From Sporisorium sorghi (taxonomy: Eukaryota > Basidiomycota > Ustilaginomycetes > Ustilaginales > Ustilaginaceae), in assembly GCA_023212695.1 (NCBI GenBank), contig JALCCG010000138.1, forward strand, positions 9,332 through 56,723: 47,392 nucleotides of DNA, given 5' to 3'. A program made the position numbers and the translations under genes. Under the pieces are notes generated by a model. That model searched no databases and was not told the origin of the DNA. It saw only the letters and a program-made list of their open reading frames with translations. Shown piece after piece: positions 11,590-22,900 of this stretch (position 1 is the stretch's first letter; each line of letters starts with the position of its first letter).

Positions 11590-13521
11590 ATGCCCGTCAG
11601 CATACCCTGCGTATGGCGTGCCGGTGCCTGCAGATCCATTCAACCCCACGGTCGGGTACCACATCCCGTCACTTCAGCACCGTCCATCGCTCGCTCCATC
11701 TCGACGCAACAACGGCCTCCTCTACTGAAACTCCAAGATGCACTGCTCAAAACGCTCCACCCAACATCGACAGCCTCCTCCTCACCACCACCGCTACACT
11801 GGACCATCAACGACGCGGGTGCCGACGAATGCTGGGCCATCATCGCGCCCGCCTCCGAACAAGGCGGTGCAGTGCGTCGCGAGCTCATCGACATTCTCTC
11901 CGGGCGTGTTCGTCCGCGTAAAGCGCCTTCCGACACGCAGCATCCACCTGTGCACCCTTTCCTGTCGGATCCAACACCGCGCCCGTCGAGCCACTCGATC
12001 AAGCATGTGTCGTTCGCGACCAAGATGGGCTCCTCGTCGTCCTCGGGGGATTTCACGAACTATGCTGCTCGCTACGGTGCGATTCGCGACGAAGACCGCG
12101 TGACGCTGTACGAGCGGCTGATGGAGCTGCTCGGCTGTCCCGTCGGGCTGGTGGCTGCGACTCGGCTCGTGCCCGACCCACTCGCCGACCCAGCTACGGA
12201 CGACACGGTGGGGCGGTTCAAGTACACCTCCGACGCTGCACGCCAAGCCGCACTCACCAAAGCGCTCCATGCCGATTCTGTGATCAAGCAGATGGCGCCG
12301 CTGCTGCTGATCACCGACGAGCTGCTGCACCGCCCCGTGATCGCGCTGTCGAACGGGCAGACGCGGCGCGCGCGCATCCTGAGCAGCCTGATCACGGGTG
12401 CCGAGCTGGTGGTGCTGGAAGAGCCGTTTTCGGGCATCGATGTGGGCACGCGCCAGAGGCTGGGTGATCTGTTTGCACGCTTGCATGCCGGGCGGAGGCC
12501 GAGGTTGGTGCTGGTGTTGAGGGAGCAGGATGCGGTGCCGGAGCTCGTGACGCATGTGTTGAGGCTAGACGATCAGGGCAAGATCACTTCGATCGGGCCA
12601 CGGCACAGCAAGACCAACGACACTGCAAGCACGAGCAGTGCACCTCAGCAAAGCGGTCACGCAGTCGTGCTCTCCAATTCCCAAGCCGGTATCGGACGCG
12701 GCGACACCTCCTCCGCTCCCCTTATCGCGCTGCACTCAGCCTCGATCCAGTACGGCGCCAAAACGGTGCTGGACCGGATCGACCTCTCGCTCCACCCGGG
12801 CATCCGCCTCGTGCTCGCGGGCGACAACGGCTCGGGCAAGACGACCCTGCTCGCGCTGCTGCTCGGCGACCACCCGAAGTCGTTCTCCTTCCCCGCGGCC
12901 TCGCTCTCGCTCTTCTCGCACGCGCGCGACCACCCGTCCAACGCGCGCGCGCTGCTCAACCGGCGCATGGGCCATCTATCCCCGGAACTGCTCAACGCGT
13001 TCCCACGCAAACCGCTCGCAGCGGGCGGGCTGACTGTGGGCCAAGTGGTCGCGTCCGGCTTCGAGAACGTGTTTGCACGCCGGTCGTACTCGGCTGCACA
13101 GCGGGAGCGGGTGTGGTCGTTGCTGGGCCTGTTTGCGGATCTCTTCAAGACGCCTGCGGGGGCGTCGCTTGCCGCGCCGAAGGATGATGTGAGGACACTG
13201 TCGGATAAAGCGTTTGCGCAGCTGAGCCACGGAAGCCAGGCGGTGGTGCTTTTCCTGAGGGCGGTGGTGGGCAACCCGCAGGTGCTGGTGCTCGACGAGC
13301 CGTTCCAGGGCATGGATCGAAGGCAGGTGGAGAGGACGAGGGCGTTTTTGGACTGTCCGGAGCGCTTTGCTGTCGGGAACACGGAGGAGGAGCGGGCACA
13401 GGATCTGGAGCAGAGGCGCAGGATGGCGATAGTGCTCGTGAGTCACTATGAGTCGGAATGGCCGACGAGCTTTGGTGCGCTGTTGCGCTTGAGCGATGGG
13501 AAAGTGGTGGAGCGTATCTAG
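11590..13521 (+). CDS. soluble two-domain ABC ATPase, YDR061W-like, probably mitochondrial
   Basis: 643 residues with two ABC nucleotide-binding domains and no membrane span. Domain 1 has a degenerate Walker A (about 85-100, no GxxGxGK) but an intact signature LSNGQTRRARI near 253 and Walker B LVVLEEPFSGID near 274. Domain 2 has a good Walker A GDNGSGKTT (411-419), a weakened signature LSHGSQ near 544, Walker B VLVLDEPFQGMD near 565 and a switch His in VSHYE near 617. So each composite ATP site pairs one good and one poor half. The first 40 residues are Arg/Ser-rich without acidic residues, like a mitochondrial presequence. The architecture matches yeast YDR061W and the bacterial ModF/PhrA type; the substrate or partner is unknown. 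The start is the first Met of the frame and retains the presequence. A rescue or translation-factor ABCF identity is less likely, because the ABCF linker is absent. Confidence 0.8.
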   Translation: MPVSIPCVWRAGACRSIQPHGRVPHPVTSAPSIARSISTQQRPPLLKLQDALLKTLHPTSTASSSPPPLHWTINDAGADECWAIIAPASEQGGAVRRELIDILSGRVRPRKAPSDTQHPPVHPFLSDPTPRPSSHSIKHVSFATKMGSSSSSGDFTNYAARYGAIRDEDRVTLYERLMELLGCPVGLVAATRLVPDPLADPATDDTVGRFKYTSDAARQAALTKALHADSVIKQMAPLLLITDELLHRPVIALSNGQTRRARILSSLITGAELVVLEEPFSGIDVGTRQRLGDLFARLHAGRRPRLVLVLREQDAVPELVTHVLRLDDQGKITSIGPRHSKTNDTASTSSAPQQSGHAVVLSNSQAGIGRGDTSSAPLIALHSASIQYGAKTVLDRIDLSLHPGIRLVLAGDNGSGKTTLLALLLGDHPKSFSFPAASLSLFSHARDHPSNARALLNRRMGHLSPELLNAFPRKPLAAGGLTVGQVVASGFENVFARRSYSAAQRERVWSLLGLFADLFKTPAGASLAAPKDDVRTLSDKAFAQLSHGSQAVVLFLRAVVGNPQVLVLDEPFQGMDRRQVERTRAFLDCPERFAVGNTEEERAQDLEQRRRMAIVLVSHYESEWPTSFGALLRLSDGKVVERI

Positions 13522-13671
13522 AGGGTGCAGTTCAACGCTATTCACACGCACTCTGTGGTTGAGCGCAGTAGGGGCATTCCGACGAATACACAGTCAACAA
13601 CAGCATGCTCGGCGTGCATGCTTGATTGTCCAGGTGGACCTTCTCGACGGTTCGCTCGCAGCGGCCCCCCC

Positions 13672-13684
13672 CTTTTTTTTTTTT
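13672..13684. repeat. C7/T13 mixed homopolymer
   Basis: A run of C followed by 13 T, in the 310-base gap between the ABC ATPase and the Hva1-TUDOR gene. Nothing else is recognised in that gap apart from CACC-rich sequence just before the next start. Confidence 0.7.
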
Positions 13685-13831
13685 GAGACGGTGATTTTCA
13701 TTGCATAAACGCCGACGCGCTGCCTCCACACTCTTTGTGAGCACCGACGTCATGCACGCCATCTTTCCACGTTCACCACTCAACCACTCATCCCTCACCA
13801 CCACCATCACCCGCTCGCTCATCAGAGCAAC

Positions 13832-14101
13832 ATGCCGCCGAAGAAGACCTCCTCCACCGCGTCGCACCTGCCTGCCAAGAACGCCAACGTCACGTGGAAG
13901 GCTATGCCCGGCTGGGTGCGCGGCCACGTCGTCGATATTGTTACCGAAAACACCACTGTTGAGGGAAAGAGCATCAAAGCGACGAAGGAGGATCCGCGTA
14001 TTGTGCCCAAGTCGCACGGACCGAGTGGCAAGATCGCCGTGCACAGGCCGCAGGCTGTTTGGTTTGACTGGAATCGCTTTCTCGCAATGCATGCCAACTA
14101 G
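13832..14101 (+). CDS. Hva1-type TUDOR domain small protein (DUF2945)
   Basis: 89 residues. After a short Lys/Ser/Thr/Ala-rich lead, residues about 25-80 match the Hva1 TUDOR family: WVRGHVVDIVTENTTVEGK, then EDPRIVPKS, then SGKIAVHRPQAVW. Family members are small fungal and bacterial proteins named after a hypervirulence-associated Cryptococcus locus; the biochemical role is not established. The length is typical. The start is the only Met that keeps the domain whole, and a CACC-rich leader precedes it. Its stop TAG (14099-14101) overlaps the stop of the convergent AIP1 gene, so the two mRNAs must be complementary at their 3' ends. Confidence 0.85.
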   Translation: MPPKKTSSTASHLPAKNANVTWKAMPGWVRGHVVDIVTENTTVEGKSIKATKEDPRIVPKSHGPSGKIAVHRPQAVWFDWNRFLAMHAN

Positions 14102-15921
14102 GCCCCTTCGTGGCGCTTGACCTTCCACGTGCGAACCACGCCGTCCGCACCGGCACTCGCAAACGCCTCGTCCCCCAGCCACGTCACCGCCTGCGCGCCG
14201 TTCGCATGTGCATTCTTGATCGCAATATTCCGCATCGGCTTCTTGACGCTCCACACGTACACGTGCGTATCCAGGCTCGCAGACACGGCGTGCGTTCCAT
14301 CCGGCGAAAAACGCACATCGTTAATCCGCGCAGAGTGGAACACCCAGTGCGCAATCTTGAGCGCTTTCGTCGCCACATCATACACCTGGATCTTGCCGCT
14401 CGACTCGCCCGCCGCCAGCAGCGATACCTGCGCGTCGAACGCCAGCGCCGTCACCGCAGTGCGGTTGTTGCTCAGCACGCCCGTTTCTTTGAGCGTGCCA
14501 GAGGTGTGCGTGTACAGGTGCACTTTGCCGTCTTCGGTTCCGATGGCGACGTGCGAAGCGTCGGCCGAGATGGCGGCGGAAGAGGGTGTGTACGTTGTAG
14601 CGGTGTGCGTCTTTTTGCCGTGTTCGATGATGTCGATGCCGTGTGCGCCGGCAACGACGACAACGCCGCTGGTTGAGGCAGCACTGCCTTTGGGCTGGCT
14701 TGAGGTCGACACTGCCGCTCCGTCGTATTTGCCCTCTGAGATCTTGCGCACCGAATCGTCCATGCTCGCTACGTACACGCCGTCGCGCGTCGAGTGGACA
14801 CCCAGCACCGCCGCCGTCAGAGTCTCGCCACCAGCGATGGGCTTGCACACGCCCTCCGGGGTCCACGACAGCACGCGTCCATCGTAGCTCCCACCCACCA
14901 GCGTCTTTCCGTCTTCGGCCACATCCAGCGATCGCAGTCCAAAGCTCTTGACCGCACCGTGCAGTTTGTTGACCTTGCCTCCTTCTTCGATCACGTTGAG
15001 AGCGCCCGAGAAGCTCAGCGAGACGATGCGACTGCCCGCCCAGACAATGCCCACCTGCTGATCGTCCACCTTTTGGGCGCTCTGGCCGTTGAAGTCGTGC
15101 GACGCCTCCACCTTCTGAGCCGCAATGTCCCATACTTTGACAAAGCCATCCGCACCCGCCGTTGCGATTTTTTTGCTGTCGGGCGAGAAGGTGACTGCGT
15201 AGATGGTTCCCGTGTGCCCGCCCGACGCCTTTGCGGAGAGCTCGACGAGCGTGTCGCCCGTCTTGCCGTCGTAGACAAACACCTTGCTGTCCGATCCCAC
15301 CGAGACAAAGTGCTCGCCGTTGGGTGCATACGCCACGTCCTGGACGAAGCGCGTGTGTGTGCTGATCGTCTTGTTGTACTTGTACGGCGCGCCATGGTAG
15401 AAAACCAGGTTGTTGTCGTCGCCCGCAGTCACCGCACGGAACGGACGCTCTTTACGAATAGCAACCGCGTTGATCTGCCTGCTGTGTCCCGTCACTTCAC
15501 CCACGCTCGATCCGCTGTCGAACGAAAAGGCATGACCGAACCTCTCTCGACCGTCACCGACCGCGATGATGCGCTTCGACTCGCCGTCCCACGCGAGATC
15601 GTTGATGCGACCCACGATGACCTTGATCTCGTTCTTGATGATCTGCTCGTCACCGACAAGATCCCACACGCGCACGTTGCCCGCCTGATCGGCCGAGGCA
15701 CAGTAGAAGCCCGTGGGCGAGATGCGTGCGACCGTGGTGGGCTGCGCGTGTTGCGAGTAGGCTAGCGCCGGCTTGGAAGGGTCGGTGATGGAGCGGATGA
15801 AGACGGTGCGGTTCTGGCAGTAGACCACCTTTTCGCCCTTGGGATCCGTCGAGAGCTTGGTGGATTGCGCACGCGTCGTTGCCGGATTGCCCGGAAGCAG
15901 GTTTAGCAATGTCGCTGACAT
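14098..15921 (-). CDS. actin-interacting protein 1 (Aip1/WDR1), WD40 protein
   Basis: 607 residues, the usual length for Aip1. WD-type repeats run through the whole protein, for example GNVRVWDL near 85, GHSRQINAVA near 145, GGHTGTIYAVTFSPDSKKIATAGADGFVKVWD in the middle (only part quoted in family alignments), and VRTWKVK at the end. This fits the two seven-bladed propellers of Aip1. Aip1 works with cofilin to speed disassembly of actin filaments and caps barbed ends, at cortical actin patches. The N-terminus (SATLLNLLPGNPATTRAQS) is a good family match and supports the start at 15921. There are no introns. The gene is divergent from the large secreted precursor (1,007-base intergenic region) and convergent with the Hva1-TUDOR gene, sharing stop-codon bases. 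Confidence 0.95.
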   Translation of the reverse strand: MSATLLNLLPGNPATTRAQSTKLSTDPKGEKVVYCQNRTVFIRSITDPSKPALAYSQHAQPTTVARISPTGFYCASADQAGNVRVWDLVGDEQIIKNEIKVIVGRINDLAWDGESKRIIAVGDGRERFGHAFSFDSGSSVGEVTGHSRQINAVAIRKERPFRAVTAGDDNNLVFYHGAPYKYNKTISTHTRFVQDVAYAPNGEHFVSVGSDSKVFVYDGKTGDTLVELSAKASGGHTGTIYAVTFSPDSKKIATAGADGFVKVWDIAAQKVEASHDFNGQSAQKVDDQQVGIVWAGSRIVSLSFSGALNVIEEGGKVNKLHGAVKSFGLRSLDVAEDGKTLVGGSYDGRVLSWTPEGVCKPIAGGETLTAAVLGVHSTRDGVYVASMDDSVRKISEGKYDGAAVSTSSQPKGSAASTSGVVVVAGAHGIDIIEHGKKTHTATTYTPSSAAISADASHVAIGTEDGKVHLYTHTSGTLKETGVLSNNRTAVTALAFDAQVSLLAAGESSGKIQVYDVATKALKIAHWVFHSARINDVRFSPDGTHAVSASLDTHVYVWSVKKPMRNIAIKNAHANGAQAVTWLGDEAFASAGADGVVRTWKVKRHEGA

Positions 15922-16928
15922 GTTTCGAGGGCGAGGAGGAGGGTGTGTAGAGTGAGGGGAAAAGAGGGATGTCGTCGTGGTCGTGGTTTATAGACAAGGA
16001 TGAAGATGACGAGCAAAGCTGAATGAACGCACAGCCCCTGATGCTTCCTGTTCTGTAATCACAAACGCTGTGCTGTGCTGTGCTGTGCTGTGACGTTCGA
16101 GAGAGAGAGAGCGAGGGAAAGCAGCTCTTCAACTCCGCGGCACAGCCTAGAAGAGAGACCAACACGCACAGCCGCGTCCGTGCGCCCTCTTCGATTTTTC
16201 CAAAATGTGAGATCCCTCACTTGCTCACAAATTCAAAATTGCGCTCGAGTCGCCATCGAGTCGCCGGCTTCGTGTCGTTCATTCGACCCACCAAGCAAGC
16301 AAGTCAGTGGCTAGAGTGGGGCCGCCTTTTGTACCCCGTTGCATTGTTGGTCTCAACTTCATCTGCGGCCCGTTTCATTTGTTGTCCACCCCCATTTGGT
16401 GCCGCTGTGGGACCACTTCTCGACTGCAGCTCGAACCCCTGACCTGACCTGGTCACGGTCTTTGTCACAACATCATGCCAAACATAGACAGCGAAATGCT
16501 GGCTGTGCACTGAGATGCGGGAGAGAGTTGAAGATCTTAAGCTCGGATCACGGCAAGCATTGACCACGACCGTGTCAAAGCTTGCTCACGACGAGATGAA
16601 GCTTCGTGCACCACCTGCAGGCAAGTGAAAAACCGCCCCCGCCCGACCGCTGCCGAAACCGACTCCCACTTGCCACCCATCGTGGTGGGACTCTGTCCAG
16701 CTTGCAGCGATGCTTTGATGAGGTCCCCTCTCCCATCGTCCAAGTGCTCAGTGTTTCTCTGCTTTTCCCTCCTTGCCTCTCTACCGTCACCAACATCGAG
16801 TTCGATCACTGCAGCAACACACACACCCAACACATACGACTGCATACCGAAACTCTCGACGTCGTCCCCAAGGGGATCGCTGGTATCGATTCCCTGAACC
16901 TCTCTACCGTACCGAGCTCTATCCCACG
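15922..16928. other. divergent intergenic region between AIP1 and the secreted precursor
   Basis: About 1 kb with no supported gene. Near the AIP1 side are TGTGC repeats (about 16069-16091) and a GA-rich run (about 16098-16115). Toward the precursor gene the plus strand becomes C/A-rich (CACACACACCCAACACATACGACTG at about 16817-16841), typical of a fungal leader. No clear TATA box is seen before 16929. Confidence 0.5.
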
Positions 16929-19900
16929 ATGAGGTTCGTTTTCGTCTTCGCCGCCATCTACATCCTCATTGCGGCTGTGGCGTGCCAGCCTCTGCGCGAA
17001 GCCAAGGCCGAGCTCGAGCTCAGCAAGAGGTTCAACCGCAAACCTCCCGACCGATTCAAAAAGGCTAGACCAGCTACATCCAAGGTCAAACGCGTAAGTA
17101 TCGCGCACATCTTTTCGAATGCCACTCGAAGCGTGTCTTGCTGACCTCGGCGTCTCCTGCTGTGTCACAACAGGAATTCCAAGCATTTGAATCGGTGGCC
17201 GAAGCCGCCTCTGACTTGTTTTCTCGATTCGGCGCCCGTTTCAGAAGTAGAAAGGACGCCGTTCAAGCCACCGAGGAAGCTGTTCCCTTTACACAGCCCA
17301 AAACCAAGCCTTACCCTCGACCCAACACGGAACCGGATGCAACCGAGCCGTTCCTGAAGCATCCTCAGCAGCGATACGAGTTCCACGGCAACGAAGGCGG
17401 CTATACTGGCGATGTCGACCGCGACAATCAGCGAGCCAAGCCGTACGATCGGCCTCCTTTGACGTTTAAACGAGAAAACGATGTGGCCGACACGAGCAAG
17501 GCCGACGCTTCCGTGCAAGACGAGTCGAAAGAGAAGCCAAAGTACAAGCACATGTGGCAGGATCCGAACCAGCGACCTTGGATGGTGGCCGCCGCCTCGG
17601 TCAGTGCAGGCGCCATCTGGTTGATGGCTAAAAACATCAAGCAGGATCTCGAGACGACGCAGTCCCTCAATGCGGCCGTGGCCAGCTCGCAGGCGCAGCA
17701 GTTTGCGGCTTCGCAGCAGGCGCTATCGGAGAACGCGGCGCTCGAGGCGGACGGCCCCAGCTATGCTCCACGTGAGGCTGGTGGCGAGGCGGGTCTTGGC
17801 GTCGGCACAGGGCAGCCTCGCGTCGTCAAGCGCGCCATATCGTTGAGAGTCATTCGCGAAGGTTTGTCGAGGGAGCGTATCGCAAACGCATACAGGAACC
17901 GAATCCAGGATTTCAGAGACCTTCCCTCAGACGTCAAGGGGTTCCTGACGGCCGGGATCGCGGTTGTATCAGCAGCACTGGCGGTTGCGGGTACGATGAT
18001 CTACTTTTACGTCAAGAAATTTCGCAATGCCCGTTCGGATCCCAAGCCCTCGCCTCCGGATGTGACGGTCACGGTGCCAGCGACGCCGCCGTCGCCGCCG
18101 TCGCCACCGCATGCCAAGGCCGAACCAGTCATCCACACCAGTCTCAACAAGCGCTCGGTCCTTCCTCAAATCGACACCTCTCGTCAACATCGACCGTCTG
18201 CTGAAGCTGTCACGAAACAAGCAGCAGATGTTCACGAAGATATCGATCTTTGGAAGAAGATCAAGCACCGGTCCGAACAGACGCACTCGGATCGCCTCGT
18301 TCGGAGATCCCCTCGAACCAGCGGATTCGAGGATTTCAGCAGAGACGGCTTCAATGTCCGCATTCGCGACGCTGTGGCCAGCGTGGTCCTCCTCGGTGTG
18401 ATCGTCGGTACGGCCACCTGGGGAGTGCTCCAGATCCTCGAGGCAAACCGCCACCACGACAGCCAGAAGCACAAGCGAGACGTGTCTGCTTCGTCGAAGG
18501 CTCACGAATTAAGGCGAAGAGGTCTTGAGCTTCCGAACTTTGAGGATTTGTTCGCTGGTTCCAGTCGTGTCGCCGGCTCCGGGCGGGAACTGTCGCAAGT
18601 GGAGAATGATGGCGACAAATATCCCATTGAACAGGCCTTTGAAGCGGTCGTCGGTGTACTGCTTTTGGGTGGAATCACGACTGGTCTGGGGCTCCTGTAT
18701 GTGCATAATGAAAAGCTCAAGCATGACCGCCGCATGCACGTCAAGCAGGATGGACCGCCACCGTCCAACCCTCATCTCAGGCGAAGGGCTGACACAGAGC
18801 GCGAGTTGCAGGAGGCAGAAAGGGATTTCCACCACCACCCACCTTCTTCAGCTAAGATGGGCGAGCGTCTCACAAAGCGCATGGTCCCAGCCGATGACAC
18901 GGACACTCGGTCGGCGGCTCTCCAGCGGAGAGCAAATCGCGAGCTGGTGAAACGAGAGCTCGACCCCCGTAGTCCGGTCGGTGCCGCAGCTTTCATCGCA
19001 CTTCTGATCATCGGCGCCAAGTATTACGGGCAAACAAAGGAGTCAAGGAACGGCCGCGAAAAGCACAAACCAGATGCGTCGGCACCTTCACCTTCTTCGC
19101 CCAAGACGAAGCGCAGGCTGCATGACGATTTCGCTGTCAAGGAGGGCACTGTCGATGACACTGCGTCGGCAGGTCTCCAGCGAAGAGCGGTTGCAGGAAA
19201 GAGGCTAGGAAGAGGCGCCGAACAAATCGTGGCCTACGCCATCGGTGGTCTGCTCGTTTACGGACTCTTTTCCAAGGTCCGTGCAGCTGTCATGGATCGA
19301 CAAGACCCCGAGATCAAACGTGCAAGGTACCCGCCAGGTGCACAGCCACTCATAGCTGAACCTCCTTCGCGCAGGATGGGCCAGCGCATCACCAAGCGCA
19401 TGGTGACGGCGGATCGGGCATTGGAGATGAGTAGCATGGCTTCTCCTGGTCCGAATGAGCACGACACGGCTTCTTTCCTGCCTGTCGATCATGCTGGCAG
19501 TGCTGCTGCTGCCCCAGCTGTTGCTTCTGCTCCTGCTGCTCGTGCTCATGCAACGCGACATGCAGTCGAAGCGGGCATCCAGCGGGAAAGACTGCATGAG
19601 ATGGCCGCAGAAGTCAGACATGCATTAAGCCAAATCACGGTCCACAGAGCTCGCATCACCCTGTTCGCACTGCCCATCATCATTGCCGGCCTCGTTGCCT
19701 GGCTCGTATACGATGTTGTCAAGCATCCAGACGGCAGAGATGACGATGAAGACAAGAACAAGTCTCATGCGAACCCTCCATCTCCTCGACGCAAACTCGG
19801 CGAGCGGCTTGCGAAGCGCATGGTCAGAGCGGATCGAGCCGTCGAGATGGGCAACATGGCCGATCGAGATCTAGCTCCGCTATCGCCAGAGTTGGATCCC

Positions 19901-22900
19901 GTCGAGTCCTATGTCTCTGACTGGGAAGACAGATTGGCTTGGCCGCTGATCATTTCTGTCGCTGCGACCGCAGGTACCTGCATCGCTCTCATGGTGACCG
20001 GAGGTCGCGAGATCTGGAAGGAGCTTCACGAAAAAGACGACGACGACGAAGTAGACGATAAGCCAAAGTCGCAGCCACCTTGGCCACCTCACAAGCTTGC
20101 CAAGAGCGAACCGATTTTCCGACGAGGGCTGCTTCAAGACGATGCCGAGGCTCGACGTGCTTCGAACAAACACCTCACGAAGCGCATGTTCCAGGCGCCC
20201 GTTGTCGAGGAAGATCCTCGCGTTTCGTCCACAGTCGTCCCATTCGACGGAAATGAGCGGGCTGTAGTCGATCCTGCTCTTGCAGAGGCTCTGCCGGCTG
20301 GAGAGGGTAGGCTGATGAATCCGTTCGTCGTCATCCCGGCAGCTGCTGCGCTTACCGGCATCTGCTCAGGTGCGGTGATTGCCGTGATCGAGTACTTCAA
20401 GAAGCAACATCATCGGGCCGACAAGTCACCTCCTGCATCGGCCACTCCTCCTCACAAGCTTGCCAAGCGCGCCCTCTTGCAGCGCCGAGACCTGATCACA
20501 GGCTCGGCCTCGTCTGGCAAGCATCTCTCAAAGCGATCGGAACTCCAGTCAGTCGGGGAGGAGGTGGGAGAAGCGCACGCTGCGGAAGCGCCTCGTGTCT
20601 CTTCCACTGTGGCCCATCATAAAGATGGAGCCCCTAGTCTCATTGAGGATAAGGCGCGAATCACTCAAACGTCCGCCGCCAAGAAGACAAGCGCTTTTGT
20701 CCAAGCCGGTCAGCGATTCAAGTCAGGAGCGGCACGAGTCGGCGACCATCTTTCGCGCGGCCGGAACCTCGAGATGTGGCTCGTTGGCCCGCCTTTTCTC
20801 GCCTGGGTCATTTATGCGAGCGTGGAATTGACCAAAGAGAAGATCAGGTTGAATAAGGAAGAGAAGCACCTTCCTAAGGAGGAGCCAGTTTGGGCGGTGG
20901 AGCCCAACTTGCGGAAGCGTGGCTTCTCAGCATCCGAAGCTCAGGCGGTTATCAAGAAGACCCAAGATCTGGCTCGGAAGGGCGGGAGGGGGCTCGGTGC
21001 GGCAGGGGAACGAGTCAGCGAGCATCTCGACGACAATGCAGATGCCTACACTCTCTTGGCGGGAATCTTAGCAATAGGCGGACTTGCCGGACTCGCTTTT
21101 TGGGCTAACCACCATGGCCCTCTTCGAGATCTTCATCCAAGGTCCCATTTGTCGAAGCGTGGCCTCTCACCATCCAATGTCAAAGTTGTCGCCGAGGAGA
21201 CCGACGCATTGGCTCAAAAGGACGGAGAGCGGCCGGATATCGCCATGCAACGAGCCAGACGCTTCATCATCCGTCACAAGCAGGGAGAGCTCTATGCTGT
21301 CCTGATCGCTGTGCTCGCATCCACCGTCGCGGGTGCCAGCTGGGTGATTGTTGACCACATCAAGCATCAAAAGCAGAAGGAGAGGCAAGCGAGCCATGCT
21401 TCCGTCCTGCAAGCAGAGCAAGCAGAGCAAGCAGAGCAAGCAGAGCAAGCAGAGCAAGCAGAGCAAGCGGTTTACGGCAATACTCTCTCAAAGCGCGCCT
21501 TGACCCTCGCCGATCTTGGAAACGTCTCTGACGAAGCCATGACGGCGATCAGGATGGTAATTCGAAGGTGGCGCAGGGCGATCATTCGACGTCGATACCG
21601 CGGTCGTCCGCCTCTTCCTGTTCACCGACTCGGTGGTGAGCGGCAGGCGCCACGCGTGCCATGGAGGGCCATCGGCGTAGAAACTGCACCGTACCTTGCG
21701 ATTGCAGCTGGAGGCGGGCTCCTATCCTGGCAGCTTGCTCCACTGATCAAGGAGCTAGTTAAAAGGCAAAGGCAAAGGAGGCTGGAGCGAGAGAATCGTG
21801 CGCTGCACAGGTACCTTGGCGAGCACGAGGATGCTTCACGCACTCAGCACAGCAACAATCTCTCCAAGCGTGCTTGGCCCGCCGATGCTCTTCGAAACGC
21901 ACCGGAAGGCGCGATGCAGGCGGTCAGGATGGTCGTGCGAAGGTTCCGAAGGGATCCCTACGAGCGTCTTGGGCGCCATCGTCCGGCAATGCCCGAAGTG
22001 AGGATTGGTGCTAGGCCAGCTGCTCAACCTCGATGGAGGGCAATCGCTCCCAAGCCTGCAGCTCTCGTTGCTGGTGCGGTGATCGGCACAGCTTTCTACT
22101 TGAGTCTTCGCCTCGCAGCGGAAACGGCTAGACGAGAGCAAGAAAGGGAGGACCGCGCACAGCTCAAGTATCGTCAAGAACACGAGGCGGCCGAGCGTAC
22201 GTTCAATTCGCAGCACCGGCTCTCGAAGCGAGGAAAGGGTCTGCTCATGCAGCTCGCGGAACTGACCGAGCAATCAGCTGCTGATCTCAAAAGCCTTGTC
22301 CGTAAGACGCCAATGACCGACGAGAAAAGGCAAGCTCGAAACGGCAGGTTGCGTAAGCTTGGCGGCATTGTGCTCGTGGGAGCTACTGTCGAGGCTCTCA
22401 AGAACTTCCTCTTGTACGAAGGCATCAAAATGCACGTACACAACAAGGAACGCCAGCGCTTCGATGACGAATTGCGTCGAGAACAGCAAGCGCAGCAGCA
22501 GAGCATCTATGGTGCATCCTACCCACAAGGAGGCAGCACCGTCGCTTCTGCCTCCGCTCCGGGCTACATGGCGTCGACTACTTGGAGCAAAGCGTCGGTA
22601 CAGCTTCGAAAGCGTGCCAAAGTCGAACCGGCAGATTTGCAACAAATGGATAGAACGGTCGAGAGCGCCCCTCCAGGCTATGGGCGTCGGGTGCTCGCCA
22701 GCAAGTTGCGAGAGAAATCGGGTGAATTGAGCAGCGCACTCGGCGAAGCAATGCACAAATACCGCTGGCCCATAGGCGGGGTATTGGCGGCAGCTCTCGT
22801 CGTAGATACTGCTTATTTGGTCTGGACACTAGAGGGCTCAGCTGTACCTCATTGGCTCCAGCCAAAGGCTCCAGCTTCGAGCTCGAACGGAAATCTTCAC

